The notes below the pieces were generated by a model, which was not told the origin of the DNA, made no database searches, and saw only the letters and a program-made list of their open reading frames with translations. This document shows positions 1 to 8,245 of a stretch of 35,781 nucleotides of DNA, piece after piece. A program made the translations under genes and the position numbers. The first letter of the stretch is position 1, and each line of letters starts with the position of its first letter. This DNA comes from Caballeronia sp. (GTDB lineage: Bacteria > Pseudomonadota > Gammaproteobacteria > Burkholderiales > Burkholderiaceae). The DNA is taken from positions 1 to 35,781 of the forward strand of contig NZ_JAQGMM010000185.1 of assembly GCF_028292365.1 (NCBI RefSeq). Reading direction: 5' to 3'.

Positions 1-276
1 CTGCAGCGGCTTGATGCGGCAGGCATTGCCAACGCGCAGATGAACACGCTGGCCGATGTCTGGGCGCATCCACAACTTGAGTCGCGTGATCGCTGGCGTG
101 AGGTTGGCACATCGGCGGGATCGATTCCCGCGTTGCTGCCGCCGGGCACGCCGAATGGTTTCACGGCGCGCATGGACCCGGTTCCGGCGCTGGGCGAACA
201 CACCGACGCCATCCTGCGAGAACTCGGCTATGAAGCCTCGCAGATCCAGGCGTTGCGCGCAGCGGGCACTATCTAA
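1..276 (+). CDS. CaiB/BaiF family CoA-transferase, C-terminal fragment
   Basis: The frame is open from base 1 and runs to a TAA, so the last ~91 residues of a longer gene (family length about 400) are visible. The tail has the features of class III (CaiB/BaiF) CoA-transferases: LDAAGIANAQMNTLADVW, then a 'hpql..r.rw.evgt..G' stretch, a 'lppg.pngf' segment, and the ending GEHTDAILRELGY. Family members move CoA between an acyl-CoA and a free carboxylic acid. The next gene starts 21 bases downstream, so these genes are probably one operon with the MmgE/PrpD protein and CitE-like lyase. That company suggests a dicarboxylate such as itaconate or citramalate as acceptor, which is inference. The catalytic Asp lies outside the window. 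Confidence 0.85.
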   Translation: MQRLDAAGIANAQMNTLADVWAHPQLESRDRWREVGTSAGSIPALLPPGTPNGFTARMDPVPALGEHTDAILRELGYEASQIQALRAAGTI

Positions 277-297
277 ACCCTTCAGGCAATCACTACG

Positions 298-1674
298 ATG
301 ACCGATCATCCCAGCCGGACGCTCGCGACCTTCGCGGCATCCCTTCACTTTGACGATATTCCGCAGCACGTCGTGGAACGCTCGGTGAACCTGTACGTCG
401 ATTGGCTTGGGTCGGCGCTGGGAGGCAAGGGCGCGCGGCCGGTCGAAAGCATTGCGTTGTTCGCGAGCATGGCGGGTGCGGCGAACGGCAACGGGCAAGC
501 TGAAGTGTTGATTGACCGCACACGCGCTACGCCGTATTTCGCTGCCATGGTGAACGCTGCCGCCTCGCATTTCGTGGAACAGGACGACGTGCATAACGGG
601 TCTGTTTTTCATCCGGCAACAGTGGTGTTTCCTGTCGCGCTGGCATTGGCGCAGGCGGCGCATGCATCGGGCCGCGACTTTATCGCCGCCGTGGTCGCAG
701 GGTATGAGGTAGGGATTCGCATCGGTGAATTTCTTGGACGTTCCCACTACAAGGTTTTTCATACGACGGGTACAGCGGGGACTGTAGCGGCGGCCGCCAC
801 TGCCGGACGAATGCTCGGGCTTTCGCCGGTGCAGATGCTTGACGCGTTTGGTTCGGCCGGCACGCAGGCCAGCGGCCTGTGGGAGTTCTTGCGTGACGCC
901 GCGGATTCCAAACAGCTTCACACGGCCATGGCAGCCGCCAACGGCCTGATGTCTGCAGCACTTAGCGCTGATGGCTTCAAGGGCGCCACGCGCATCCTGG
1001 AGGGCGAGAAGGGCATGGCGGCGGGCATGTCCACGGACGCGGACCCATCTCGTCTGACCGACCGCCTGGGTGAACGCTGGGCGCTGACTGAAACCTCGTT
1101 CAAGTATCACGCCGCGTGCCGCCACACCCATCCCGCCGCCGATGCATTGCTCGCGGTGATGGCGGAGCATGGCCTCCAGCCGCAAGACATCGAACGCGTG
1201 ACGGCGCGGGTGCATCAGGGCGCAATCGACGTGCTGGGCGCCGTGACCGTACCCACGACGGTTCATCAGGCCAAGTTCAACATGGGTACCGTGCTGGCGC
1301 TCGTGGCGTATCACGGTCATGCAGGCGTGACGGAATTCGAAGAAGACTATGCCTCTGCGCGCGTCGTCGATTTTCGCGGCAAGGTGGAGATGGTCTTCGA
1401 CGACGAAGTTGACTTGGCCTATCCCGCGCGCTGGATCGGCAAGGTGACGGTGCACACGCGCGATGGCCGGGAACTGACCGGGCGTATCGATGAACCAAAG
1501 GGAGACCCCGGTAACACGCTCTCGCGCGAGGAGATCGCCATGAAGTTTCGCCGGCTTGCCGACTTCTCGGGAGCGGCGTCGGACGAAGAAGCATCGCGGT
1601 TGCTTGACGCGGCGTGGGGCATTGCATCGGAGACACGCATCGGTTCGCTCTTCGAAGTGGATGTGCGGGCATGA
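298..1674 (+). CDS. MmgE/PrpD family protein
   Basis: 458 residues, the normal length for the MmgE/PrpD (2-methylcitrate dehydratase / cis-aconitate decarboxylase) fold. Family landmarks are DDVHNGSVFHPATVVFP (residues 96-112), the helical TTGTAGTVAAAA segment (156-167), and KYHAACRHTHPAADA (269-283), which matches the conserved 'K.Y..CR..Hpa.DA' block. Members dehydrate, isomerise or decarboxylate tricarboxylates; the substrate cannot be read from sequence. It sits between a CoA-transferase and a CitE-type lyase, and its TGA overlaps the next ATG by four bases (ATGA), implying translational coupling. An MmgE/PrpD gene is also part of the Pseudomonas aeruginosa PA0877-PA0886 itaconate locus, so a role in that kind of pathway is plausible but unproven. 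Confidence 0.9.
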   Translation: MTDHPSRTLATFAASLHFDDIPQHVVERSVNLYVDWLGSALGGKGARPVESIALFASMAGAANGNGQAEVLIDRTRATPYFAAMVNAAASHFVEQDDVHNGSVFHPATVVFPVALALAQAAHASGRDFIAAVVAGYEVGIRIGEFLGRSHYKVFHTTGTAGTVAAAATAGRMLGLSPVQMLDAFGSAGTQASGLWEFLRDAADSKQLHTAMAAANGLMSAALSADGFKGATRILEGEKGMAAGMSTDADPSRLTDRLGERWALTETSFKYHAACRHTHPAADALLAVMAEHGLQPQDIERVTARVHQGAIDVLGAVTVPTTVHQAKFNMGTVLALVAYHGHAGVTEFEEDYASARVVDFRGKVEMVFDDEVDLAYPARWIGKVTVHTRDGRELTGRIDEPKGDPGNTLSREEIAMKFRRLADFSGAASDEEASRLLDAAWGIASETRIGSLFEVDVRA

Positions 1675-2474
1675 GCGAGCGTTCTTATCTGTTCGTTCCG
1701 GGAAATCGTCCCGAGCGCTTCGAGAAGGCTCGCGCGAGCCGCGCCGACGCGGTGATCTTCGATCTGGAAGATGCGGTTCAACCGCAAGAAAAGCAGGCCG
1801 CCCGCGAGACGGTGCGCGAGCACATGGATGCAGCCCGTCCTGCGTTTGTGCGCATCAATGCGGCGGATACCGAGTGGTTTGCCAACGATGCAGCGGCGAT
1901 CGCGAATCACCCGGGCGTGACGGGCATCGTGTTGCCGAAAGCTGAAACGCGCGAGCAGATAGAGACGGTGCTCGCGCATGCGCATTCCTCGCTGACCATC
2001 CTGCCCATCGTGGAAACCGCGCGGGGATTCGCGAACCTCACACTGCTGTGCGCGGCGCCGCGGGTGCAGCGCATTGTGTTCGGGACGCTGGATTTCCAGA
2101 TTGACTTGAACATAGAGGGCGACGGCGAGGAGCTCGATATGTTTCGCTCGCAGATCGTGCTTGCGTCGCGATTGGCCGGCCTGACCACGCCGGTCGATGG
2201 CGTCTCGACCGTGCTGGACGACCCCGTAGTCATCGAGTCTGAAGCACGACGCGGCCGTCGTTTCGGTTTCGGCGCGAAGCTCTGCATTCATCCGTTGCAG
2301 ATCGACGCCGTGCATCGCGCTTATGCATGGACGGACGCGGAGCTGGCCTGGGCAGAGCGTGTGCTGCAGGCGGTGGAAGCCAGCAGCGGTGCGGCGGTGG
2401 CCGTGGACGGGAAGATGGTCGATATGCCGGTGATCCTGAAAGCTCGGCGAATGGTGGGCGCAGGCCACTATTGA
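1671..2474 (+). CDS. HpcH/HpaI / CitE-like lyase, candidate citramalyl-CoA lyase
   Basis: 267 residues from the ATG that overlaps the upstream stop; a more upstream start would run deep into the preceding gene. Landmarks of the CitE/malyl-CoA lyase TIM barrel are SYLFVPGNRPERFEKA (5-20), DAVIFDLEDAV (26-36), the substrate-binding Arg in FVRIN (Arg61), metal ligands Glu115 (LPIVETARGF) and Asp141 (FGTLDFQIDL), and the late GFGAKLCIHP block. Such enzymes cleave 3-hydroxyacyl-CoA esters, for example (S)-citramalyl-CoA to acetyl-CoA and pyruvate. Together with the CoA-transferase and MmgE/PrpD gene it forms a likely acyl-CoA activation and cleavage operon. The citramalyl-CoA assignment is inferred from context; malyl-CoA or a related ester is also possible. 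Confidence 0.88.
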   Translation: MSERSYLFVPGNRPERFEKARASRADAVIFDLEDAVQPQEKQAARETVREHMDAARPAFVRINAADTEWFANDAAAIANHPGVTGIVLPKAETREQIETVLAHAHSSLTILPIVETARGFANLTLLCAAPRVQRIVFGTLDFQIDLNIEGDGEELDMFRSQIVLASRLAGLTTPVDGVSTVLDDPVVIESEARRGRRFGFGAKLCIHPLQIDAVHRAYAWTDAELAWAERVLQAVEASSGAAVAVDGKMVDMPVILKARRMVGAGHY

Positions 2475-2570
2475 ATTCAGCATTGTTGAAGATGCGCTTT
2501 GTGGTCCGTTAAGATTGCAGTCCCGGTTCATTTTCGCGACCGCTTTTTCGGACATCCGCCCGCCACCGAC

Positions 2571-3458
2571 ATGCATTTCGATTTCGTCGATCTGACGCTC
2601 ATTGTCAATCTGGCCGACACCAGGAATCTCGCACGCGCTGCCGAGCGCTGCCATATCTCGCCGCCCGCGGCGAGCAACCGTATCAAGAACCTTGAAGAGC
2701 AACTGGGTTTCAAGCTGCTGTACCGGACCAGCCAGGGCATGACGCTGACGCCTGCGGGCGAGGCGTTCGTGCATCATGCGCGCCTGGTGCAGGAGCGCGT
2801 GGAGCATCTGGCCGGCGACATGCAGGAGTACGGCGAGGGCATCAAGGGGCATGTGCGGATCTGGGCCAACACGACCGCGATCAGCGAATTCCTGCCTTCG
2901 GTGCTTAGCGCTTTCCTGCGCGATCACCCGGATATCAATATCGACTTGCGCGAAGTGCTGAGCGGAGAGATTGTCAAGGGCGTGGCGGAGAGTGCGACGG
3001 ATATAGGCATCGTGGCGGGTAACGTGCACGCTGATCATCTTGAGATGTTGCCGTATCGCGATGACCGGCTCGTGCTGGTGACGTCGCTGGATCATCCGTT
3101 GGCGGCCGAGGAATCAGTCGATTTTGCTCGCACGCTAAATGATAATTTCGTCGGACTGCCAACGACCAGCGCGATCCATGCGTTCATCGTCACCGCCGCT
3201 GACGCGCTGGGGGCGCGCTTGAAATTGCGCATTCAGGTGGGCAATTTCGAAGCCGCATGCCGGATGATCGAACTGGGTGTTGGCATTGGCATCGTTCCTG
3301 AGTCGGTGGCGAAACGCCACGGCAAGACCCTGAAAATCCGTTTGATCCGCCTCAACGACCCCTGGGCCGAACGCAAGCTCAAGATCTGCGTGCGCAGTAT
3401 GAAAGACCTGCCGCCGCTCGCACGCGCGCTGGTCGACCGGCTGACGAGCACCGTGTGA
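2571..3458 (+). CDS. LysR-type transcriptional regulator
   Basis: 295 residues from ATG 2571. The frame is open further upstream to a TTG, but the standard LysR N-terminus (HFDFVDLTLIVNLADTRNLARA) starts here. The winged HTH covers residues about 3-62, with AAERCHISPPAASNRIKNLE as recognition region. The remainder is a periplasmic-binding-like effector domain (about 90-290) with FEAACRMIELGVGIGIVP near its end. It follows the lyase on the same strand after 96 bases, so it is probably the local regulator of the CoA-transferase, MmgE/PrpD and lyase operon. LysR genes are usually divergent from their targets; here the gene is co-directional and downstream. The effector is unknown. Confidence 0.92.
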   Translation: MHFDFVDLTLIVNLADTRNLARAAERCHISPPAASNRIKNLEEQLGFKLLYRTSQGMTLTPAGEAFVHHARLVQERVEHLAGDMQEYGEGIKGHVRIWANTTAISEFLPSVLSAFLRDHPDINIDLREVLSGEIVKGVAESATDIGIVAGNVHADHLEMLPYRDDRLVLVTSLDHPLAAEESVDFARTLNDNFVGLPTTSAIHAFIVTAADALGARLKLRIQVGNFEAACRMIELGVGIGIVPESVAKRHGKTLKIRLIRLNDPWAERKLKICVRSMKDLPPLARALVDRLTSTV

Positions 3459-3511
3459 GGCGGCAAGGGTCACTACATGAGACGTACCTTGGCCGCGTTG
3501 AAGCGCCGCGT

Positions 3512-3724
3512 TCAGAATCGGTCGGCCCTGAAGGGGTGCAAATCGACGAGGGGTTTTTCGCCCGACACCAATTCCGCTATGAGTCGCCCCGTAATCGCGC
3601 CGAGCGTCAGTCCGTGATGCGCGTGCCCGAATGCGAACCAAAGGTCGTCATGCTTCGGCGCGGCGCCAATGGTAGGCATCATGTCAGGCGTGCAGGGACG
3701 GCGGCCCATCCAGGGTTCATCGTG
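3512..3724 (-). pseudogene. C-terminal remnant of a DadA-like FAD-dependent oxidoreductase
   Basis: On the minus strand a frame ending in TGA at 3514-3512 encodes about 70 residues matching the C-terminus of glycine-oxidase/D-amino-acid-dehydrogenase type flavoproteins: EPWMGRRPCTPDMMPTIG, LWFAFGHAHHGLTLG and the ending GEKPLVDLHPFRADRF. This block forms the end of the FAD domain and holds the conserved G-H-xxHG flavin contacts. The resemblance stops near base 3724; before that point the frame is only antisense of the neighbouring regulator. Intact members have about 410-430 residues, so over 80% of the gene, including the N-terminal dinucleotide-binding motif, is gone. The remnant has no frameshift, which suggests a recent loss. 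Confidence 0.85.
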
Positions 3725-4304
3725 CGCCTGCATTCGTGAAGCTCGAAAGGCGAAAGGGTTGACGCTGATGGAGTTGTCTGAGCGATCGGGGATAGCCGTG
3801 TCGACCATATCGAAGGCCGAACGCGGCGACATTGCGTTGACCTACGACAAGTTCGCGGCCCTCGCGCATTCCCTGCAGCTTGAGTTCGACGCCATTTTCG
3901 GGCGCACGCGGCCGTTGCCCAAAGCGGCTGCACGACCGATGTCGCCTTCTTTCACGGCGTCGGGCGAGCAGGTGATCTACGACACGCCGAACTACGAGTA
4001 CGGCATGCTCGCGAGCGACCTGACCGGCAAACGCATGGTGCCGATGCGCGCGCATATCCGTGCCAGGGACGTGTCGGATTTCCCCGAATATATCCGCCAT
4101 GCAGGCGAGGAGTTTATGTTTGTGCTCGGCGGCTCGCTGGAACTGCATTTCGAGGATGGCAAGGCGTTCACGCTTGAACCGGGCGACAGTCTTTACTTCG
4201 ATAGCGCGGTCGGCCACGTGTATGTGACTACCAGCAAGGACGACGCGCAAGTGCTGGTATGTTGTGTTGATGCCGATGCGAGCCGTCCACTGGACGCGAT
4301 CTAG
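3669..4304 (+). CDS. XRE-family HTH and cupin regulator with replaced 5' end
   Basis: From ATG 3669 the product has 211 residues. Residues about 22-78 are an HTH_3 domain (IREARKAKGLTLMELSERSG, then VSTISKAERG) and residues about 120-200 a cupin (EFMFVLGGSLELHFEDG, LEPGDSLYFDSAVGH). This is the layout of the PuuR/SutR-like regulators of amine and amino-acid catabolism. Family members normally begin about ten residues before IREARKAKG. Here the residues before it come from DNA that is the antisense of the oxidoreductase remnant, and no Shine-Dalgarno motif precedes ATG 3669. The native start and promoter were therefore probably deleted. Whether a protein with odd N-terminus is still made, or translation starts at Met34 without a full HTH, is open. 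It converges on the glycosylase gene with a 3-base gap. Confidence 0.75.
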   Translation: MVGIMSGVQGRRPIQGSSCACIREARKAKGLTLMELSERSGIAVSTISKAERGDIALTYDKFAALAHSLQLEFDAIFGRTRPLPKAAARPMSPSFTASGEQVIYDTPNYEYGMLASDLTGKRMVPMRAHIRARDVSDFPEYIRHAGEEFMFVLGGSLELHFEDGKAFTLEPGDSLYFDSAVGHVYVTTSKDDAQVLVCCVDADASRPLDAI

Positions 4305-4307
4305 TCT

Positions 4308-5522
4308 TCATGCAACGCCGGTCAATGCAGCAGCGAGCGCTGCGGGAACGCCCGCGCCGGCCGCTAGCTGCGGCGTTTTATGCCAGTCCGCACAACGTTG
4401 CAAAGCCTTGCGCAGGTCAGCCGTCAAGCCTGTGCCCACCCGCACCCCCGGCTCAATGTGCAGCGACTTGAGTTCGAAAATACCTTGCGTACGATGGGCC
4501 TTCGCATCGACCCGCCCGATCAGACGCCCACGATGCAAGATCGGGAGTACGAAGTAACCGTACTTACGTTTCGCGGCGGGGGTATAACACTCGATCACGT
4601 AGTCGAACCCGAACAGCGTGCTCGCGCGCTTGCGGTCCCATACCACCGGATCGAACGGCGACAGTACCGTGGTCACCGTGGAAGCAAGGCGGCCGGCGAC
4701 CACGTCGTCCAGCTTGTCCGCCAGGTCGCGGTGCACGAACGCATCTGCCTTCCAGTCTTCGACGCGCACGGGTATCAACTCACCGGCATCGGCCAGTTCA
4801 TGTAGCGCTGCGGTGTACGGACGGCGCGGCATGCGGTAATAGTCCGCCACCCAGTCGGCACGAGTAATACCCAGCGCCCGACAAGCGCGCCTGAGTAATT
4901 CCTGCGGGACCGTTTCGACGGGCGGCAGGTCGCGCGCATCATTCCACTCCGGCAGCACGCGCTCGGTCACATCGTAGATCCGATGAAAATTGCGTCGTTC
5001 GGCGACCATCAGCTCGCCGGTCGCGAACAGCACTTCCAGGTGACGTTTCTCAGGCTTCCAATCCCACCAGCCGGCGCCATTACCTCCTTCGCGAGCGAAG
5101 TCCGCTGAGCGAATTGGACCGGTCGCACGAATGCGCTCGAGCAGGCGCTCGATGTCGTCACGATATTTCTCATGCCAGTCCGCCGCGTATTTCCAGCCCA
5201 TCCCGACAGGATCGAGCATTCGATGACGCAACAGACCGTAGTCCTCTATGGGCACCAGGCAGGCCTCGTGCGACCAGTATTCGAACAGGGATCCCTCGGC
5301 CAGATGCTCGTCGAGCCATTGCGGCTGATAGTCGCCAAGGCGGCTGAATAAAACAAGGTAAGGACTGCGAGCGACCACGTGGATGGTATCGATCTGCAAC
5401 TGCGCCATGCGGCGAATCGCGTCCAGCACGTCCGCTTTTGTCGCCTTGCGGCGCGGTGGCGCAAGCAGGCCTTGGGCCATCAGATGCAGGGTGCGGGCGG
5501 CCGAAAGGGGGATTGTCTTCAT
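4308..5522 (-). CDS. AlkZ/YcaQ-family winged-helix DNA glycosylase
   Basis: 404 residues from ATG 5522; the frame stays open upstream to 5675 but similarity to the family begins at KTIPLSAARTLHLMAQGLL. The family (HTH_42, COG3214) excises bulky alkylation adducts and unhooks interstrand crosslinks, and the catalytic Q-hydrophobic-D motif is present as Gln43-Ile44-Asp45 in MAQLQIDTIHVVARSPY. Further landmarks are YWSHEACLVP and, near the C-terminus, LSPFDPVVWDRKRASTLFGF. A housekeeping-type repair role is likely; self-resistance homologues in antibiotic clusters share the fold, but no biosynthetic genes lie nearby. It points away from the riboswitch region and shares no operon with its neighbours. 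Confidence 0.88.
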   Translation of the reverse strand: MKTIPLSAARTLHLMAQGLLAPPRRKATKADVLDAIRRMAQLQIDTIHVVARSPYLVLFSRLGDYQPQWLDEHLAEGSLFEYWSHEACLVPIEDYGLLRHRMLDPVGMGWKYAADWHEKYRDDIERLLERIRATGPIRSADFAREGGNGAGWWDWKPEKRHLEVLFATGELMVAERRNFHRIYDVTERVLPEWNDARDLPPVETVPQELLRRACRALGITRADWVADYYRMPRRPYTAALHELADAGELIPVRVEDWKADAFVHRDLADKLDDVVAGRLASTVTTVLSPFDPVVWDRKRASTLFGFDYVIECYTPAAKRKYGYFVLPILHRGRLIGRVDAKAHRTQGIFELKSLHIEPGVRVGTGLTADLRKALQRCADWHKTPQLAAGAGVPAALAAALTGVA

Positions 5523-5689
5523 GCGGTGGGTTCGTGAGCGGGGCATGTTGGCCGGATACGTTACCAGAGGACCGGCCAGGACGCGCGGAGATTTACGGCA
5601 ACGGAAAGCATGGTGAAGGGCAGGTCGCTTCAAGGGGCGATAAGCACCGTACGTCCGTCTTACGCCGGGGATCACGCGTGCCGGCAGAT

Positions 5690-5850
5690 AGTCGAGAACG
5701 CAGACCTGATAGCGTCAAGCGGGAAATCAGAAGTAAAATGCGCGCTTACGACTCGTGGAAGCTGGTGTAAATCCAGCGCGGTCGCGCCACTGTGACCGGT
5801 TTCAGCGCAAGCCGGAAGTCAGACCTCGGCGTCGTATACCTCTTTTCTGA
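5690..5850 (+). promoter_or_regulatory. Cobalamin riboswitch
   Basis: The core is unmistakable: GTGGAAGCTGGTGTAAATCC at 5755-5774, then GCGCCACTGTGACCGG (5784-5799), and the B12 box AAGCCGGAAGTCAGACCT at 5809-5826. These correspond to the conserved P3-P6 elements and the B12 box of the AdoCbl riboswitch. The 5' border (P1/P2) is approximate because I could not pair P1 with certainty. It faces the TonB-dependent receptor and cobF genes, so high cobalamin should lower their expression. SD-like GGGAG lies at 5871-5875, just after the aptamer, next to a C-rich run (5867-5870) able to pair with GGGG at 5855-5858. That arrangement is consistent with translational control of the first start codon. 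Confidence 0.93.
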
Positions 5851-6276
5851 CTTTGGGGCGCGCACTCCCCGGGAGATATGTATATGACCGATACTGCCCG
5901 CCATCCGGGCATCCAGCCGGGGCGGCATTGCCTCGATTCCCCAGTTCGGTATGCGTCGGCGAGTCACCCCTCGCGTCAATGAACCTGTTGCCCGCTTGCC
6001 GGGTTTGGCAAGGCCAACGCCTCAGGCATGAACTGGCATCTGCCTCACGGTATGACCCAACGGTTGCGTGGAGGATATTCCCTGACCTCTGTGTGTGTTT
6101 TCGGGTTGATCTCGTCGAAGCAGGCTTGTCGCATTGGGTCGTGGCTTCCGCGACCGGGCAGGGCAGTGCCCACTTAAAGGCCACGGGTTTCGTCATTGCC
6201 GGTATCCGAAATCGACGTGCTGCGTTCGCGCTCGCAGCATGTCATCCAGTCTTTCAATAACAAGGTTTCCCCGCGT
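5851..6276 (+). other. Long structured leader between riboswitch and btuB
   Basis: About 425 bases separate the B12 aptamer from the btuB ATG, far more than is usual. I see four compact stem-loops: TGCCCG/CGGGCA (5895-5911), CTTGCC/GGCAAG (5995-6012), GGGC/GCCC (6161-6171) and TGCTGCG/CGCAGCA (6218-6239). None is followed by a run of T, so they do not look like intrinsic terminators. Two short frames, at 5884-5982 and 6028-6177, occupy much of the leader. The second (49 codons, MNWHLPHGMTQRLRGGYSL...) has little third-position GC bias and no SD, so I do not call it a gene. The region may simply be degraded sequence, or may carry extra regulation. Confidence 0.5.
5884..5982 (+). CDS. Possible riboswitch-controlled leader peptide
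   Basis: A 32-codon frame starts at ATG 5884, eight bases after the SD-like GGGAG (5871-5875), directly behind the cobalamin aptamer. A second in-frame ATG at 5878 is too close to that SD. The peptide begins MTDTARHPGIQPGRHC and has no recognisable domain or signal. Its value is positional: it is the first translatable frame after the switch, and the hairpin at 5895-5911 lies just inside it. It could be the true target of ligand-dependent SD masking, with btuB translation depending on it, or it could be fortuitous. No homologue is known to me. Confidence 0.25.
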   Translation: MTDTARHPGIQPGRHCLDSPVRYASASHPSRQ

Positions 6277-8208
6277 ATGAAGTTCCGTCATTTCATCCTC
6301 ACCTCTGCGCTGACGGTTTCGGCATGGCAGGTTGCGCAGGCCGCGGGCGACTCGTCGTTGCCGCAGCCGGAGCAGCTTCCGTCCGCTGCCACACTGCCGA
6401 ATATTCTCGTCACTGGTGATACGCAGCATTTGCCGCAATCGTTCGATCAGCGCTACGCATCAACACAGGTCCTCACCCGCGTGGATCTCGACCGTCTGTC
6501 GCCCATTGATCCGAGCATCACGCAAGCCCTCGCGACACTGCCGGGCGTCACCATTTCTCAAAACGGCGGCCCTGGCTCTTTAGCCTCCGTCAGCATCCGC
6601 GGTTCATCGGGCAGTCAGGTCGCGGTGTTCATCGATGGTATCCGCGTTGGTTCGTCGACCACGGGCCAGGCCGCGTGGGCCGACCTGCCGACCTCCGCGT
6701 TTGACCGTGTCGAAGTTATTTCAGGACCGGCAGCCGCTTCATTTGGCGCGGATGCAGTGGGTGGCGTCGTGCAACTCTTCACGAACCGCGCAGCAAATCA
6801 GCCCAACCAGACCACGATCTCAACTGGTGGAGGTTCGAACAAAACGTTCGATACGCAGATCCGCACCTCAGGCAGTATTTCGTCAACAGGGCCGCTCGCG
6901 GCACTCGCGGGACTGACCTACTCGCTGGGCCTGCACGACTACAATACTGCGGGGATCGATGCGACCCAGCCCGGGGCTTACGGGCACGAGGATGGCCGCA
7001 ATCCGTACCATGCCCAGGACGTGGATGCGCGTCTCGGCTATGCGCATGACAACTGGTCGATCTCCACATTCGCCCTCTATCACCGGTCCGATCTGTCCTA
7101 CGATAATGCCGCCGGCGATAACCGTCAGCTCGATCATCAGTTGACGACTGGCGCAGCGTTTCATCTGGACATCACGCCGTTCACGCAGCTTGACCAGTCT
7201 GTCGGCTACGCCACGGACCGTCAGTTCCTCTACGCGAACGACCCGACCATCCCGACCGATGAGATCGACTCGACGCGCCTCAGCACGTCGACCTCGCTGA
7301 CTCATCAGGAACGCGGACTCACGCTCTTTAGTCTGCCGCTGTCCGGCGAGACCAAGCTCGCCTATGACTTCACCCGCGAACAAGCCTTTCTGCCGGTAGA
7401 CATTCCTACGGGCGTGCCGACACGCAACGATTCGGCCTTTTCACTCCATCAATCGGCCACGCTCGGGGCGTTCACCCTGTTCCTGGCCGGGCGCCACGAG
7501 ATCATTCAGGGCCAGTCGGTCAATACCGGCAATGTGGCGCTGGCTTACGCCATCACCCCTGTTTATACGGCCCGCATATCGTATGGCAACGCATTCCGCC
7601 TGCCGACTTTCAACGACCTGTACTACCCGGGTTACGCGAACCCGAACCTGCTGCCTGAGCGTAGCGACACGGTCGAGGCAGCACTTGACGCCGCCACGTC
7701 ATTCGGTACCATTACGGCCGCTGTTTATGACACCCGCGTGCATGACCTCATCACTTACGACTCGGTGACCTTTCTCCCTGTGAACGTAGGCCGCGCGCAT
7801 ATTCAGGGCATCGACCTGTCGTACAAGGGCACGCTTGGCAACTCGACACCAGTCAGTCTCGCGATTGGGATCTTGAATCCGCAGGACGTTACCGACCAGA
7901 CGTGGCTCAACCGTCGTCCGCGCCAGACCGTCAGCCTGAACATCGATCACACGTGGGATGAGTTCCACCTGCACGCGCTTAGCACAGGCGTATCCTTGCT
8001 TTACGGAGGATCGACCTACGACGACCAGTTCAACGCAACGTACCTGCCGTCTTACACAACCGTTGGCCTGCGTGCCGCGTACAAGGTCAATTCACATCTC
8101 ACCGTGTCCGCCAATCTGTCCAACCTCTTTAACCGGCAGTACGTGACGGCATATGGCTACAACACATTGGGCCGGACCGCATTCGGCAAGGTCGCATACA
8201 CGTTCTGA
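6277..8208 (+). CDS. btuB: TonB-dependent vitamin B12 receptor (BtuB type)
   Basis: 643 residues from ATG 6277, which begins a signal peptide (MKFRHFILTSALTVSAWQVA, likely cut after Ala22). A TonB-box-like NILVTGD sits at 42-48, followed by the plug domain (VDLDRLSPIDPSITQALATL, then PGVTISQNGG, VSIRGSSGSQVAVFIDGIRV, and VEVISGPAAASFGADAVGG). The remainder is a 22-strand barrel that ends in the usual terminal Phe (GKVAYTF). It imports corrinoids across the outer membrane using TonB energy. The BtuB assignment rests on length, family pattern and the upstream cobalamin riboswitch. The cobF gene follows after 37 bases and is probably co-transcribed. Confidence 0.9.
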   Translation: MKFRHFILTSALTVSAWQVAQAAGDSSLPQPEQLPSAATLPNILVTGDTQHLPQSFDQRYASTQVLTRVDLDRLSPIDPSITQALATLPGVTISQNGGPGSLASVSIRGSSGSQVAVFIDGIRVGSSTTGQAAWADLPTSAFDRVEVISGPAAASFGADAVGGVVQLFTNRAANQPNQTTISTGGGSNKTFDTQIRTSGSISSTGPLAALAGLTYSLGLHDYNTAGIDATQPGAYGHEDGRNPYHAQDVDARLGYAHDNWSISTFALYHRSDLSYDNAAGDNRQLDHQLTTGAAFHLDITPFTQLDQSVGYATDRQFLYANDPTIPTDEIDSTRLSTSTSLTHQERGLTLFSLPLSGETKLAYDFTREQAFLPVDIPTGVPTRNDSAFSLHQSATLGAFTLFLAGRHEIIQGQSVNTGNVALAYAITPVYTARISYGNAFRLPTFNDLYYPGYANPNLLPERSDTVEAALDAATSFGTITAAVYDTRVHDLITYDSVTFLPVNVGRAHIQGIDLSYKGTLGNSTPVSLAIGILNPQDVTDQTWLNRRPRQTVSLNIDHTWDEFHLHALSTGVSLLYGGSTYDDQFNATYLPSYTTVGLRAAYKVNSHLTVSANLSNLFNRQYVTAYGYNTLGRTAFGKVAYTF

Positions 8209-8245
8209 TCGTTCCGGGTACTTATCATCATCACTTGACTGAGAC

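Noticed and set aside
1419-3095. Long minus-strand open frame of 558 codons
   Set aside because: Antisense of the MmgE/PrpD, lyase and LysR genes; no family resemblance, rich in Arg/His as expected for GC-rich shadows.
6028-6177. 49-codon frame in the btuB leader
   Set aside because: No SD, weak third-position bias and no recognised family; kept only as part of the leader description.
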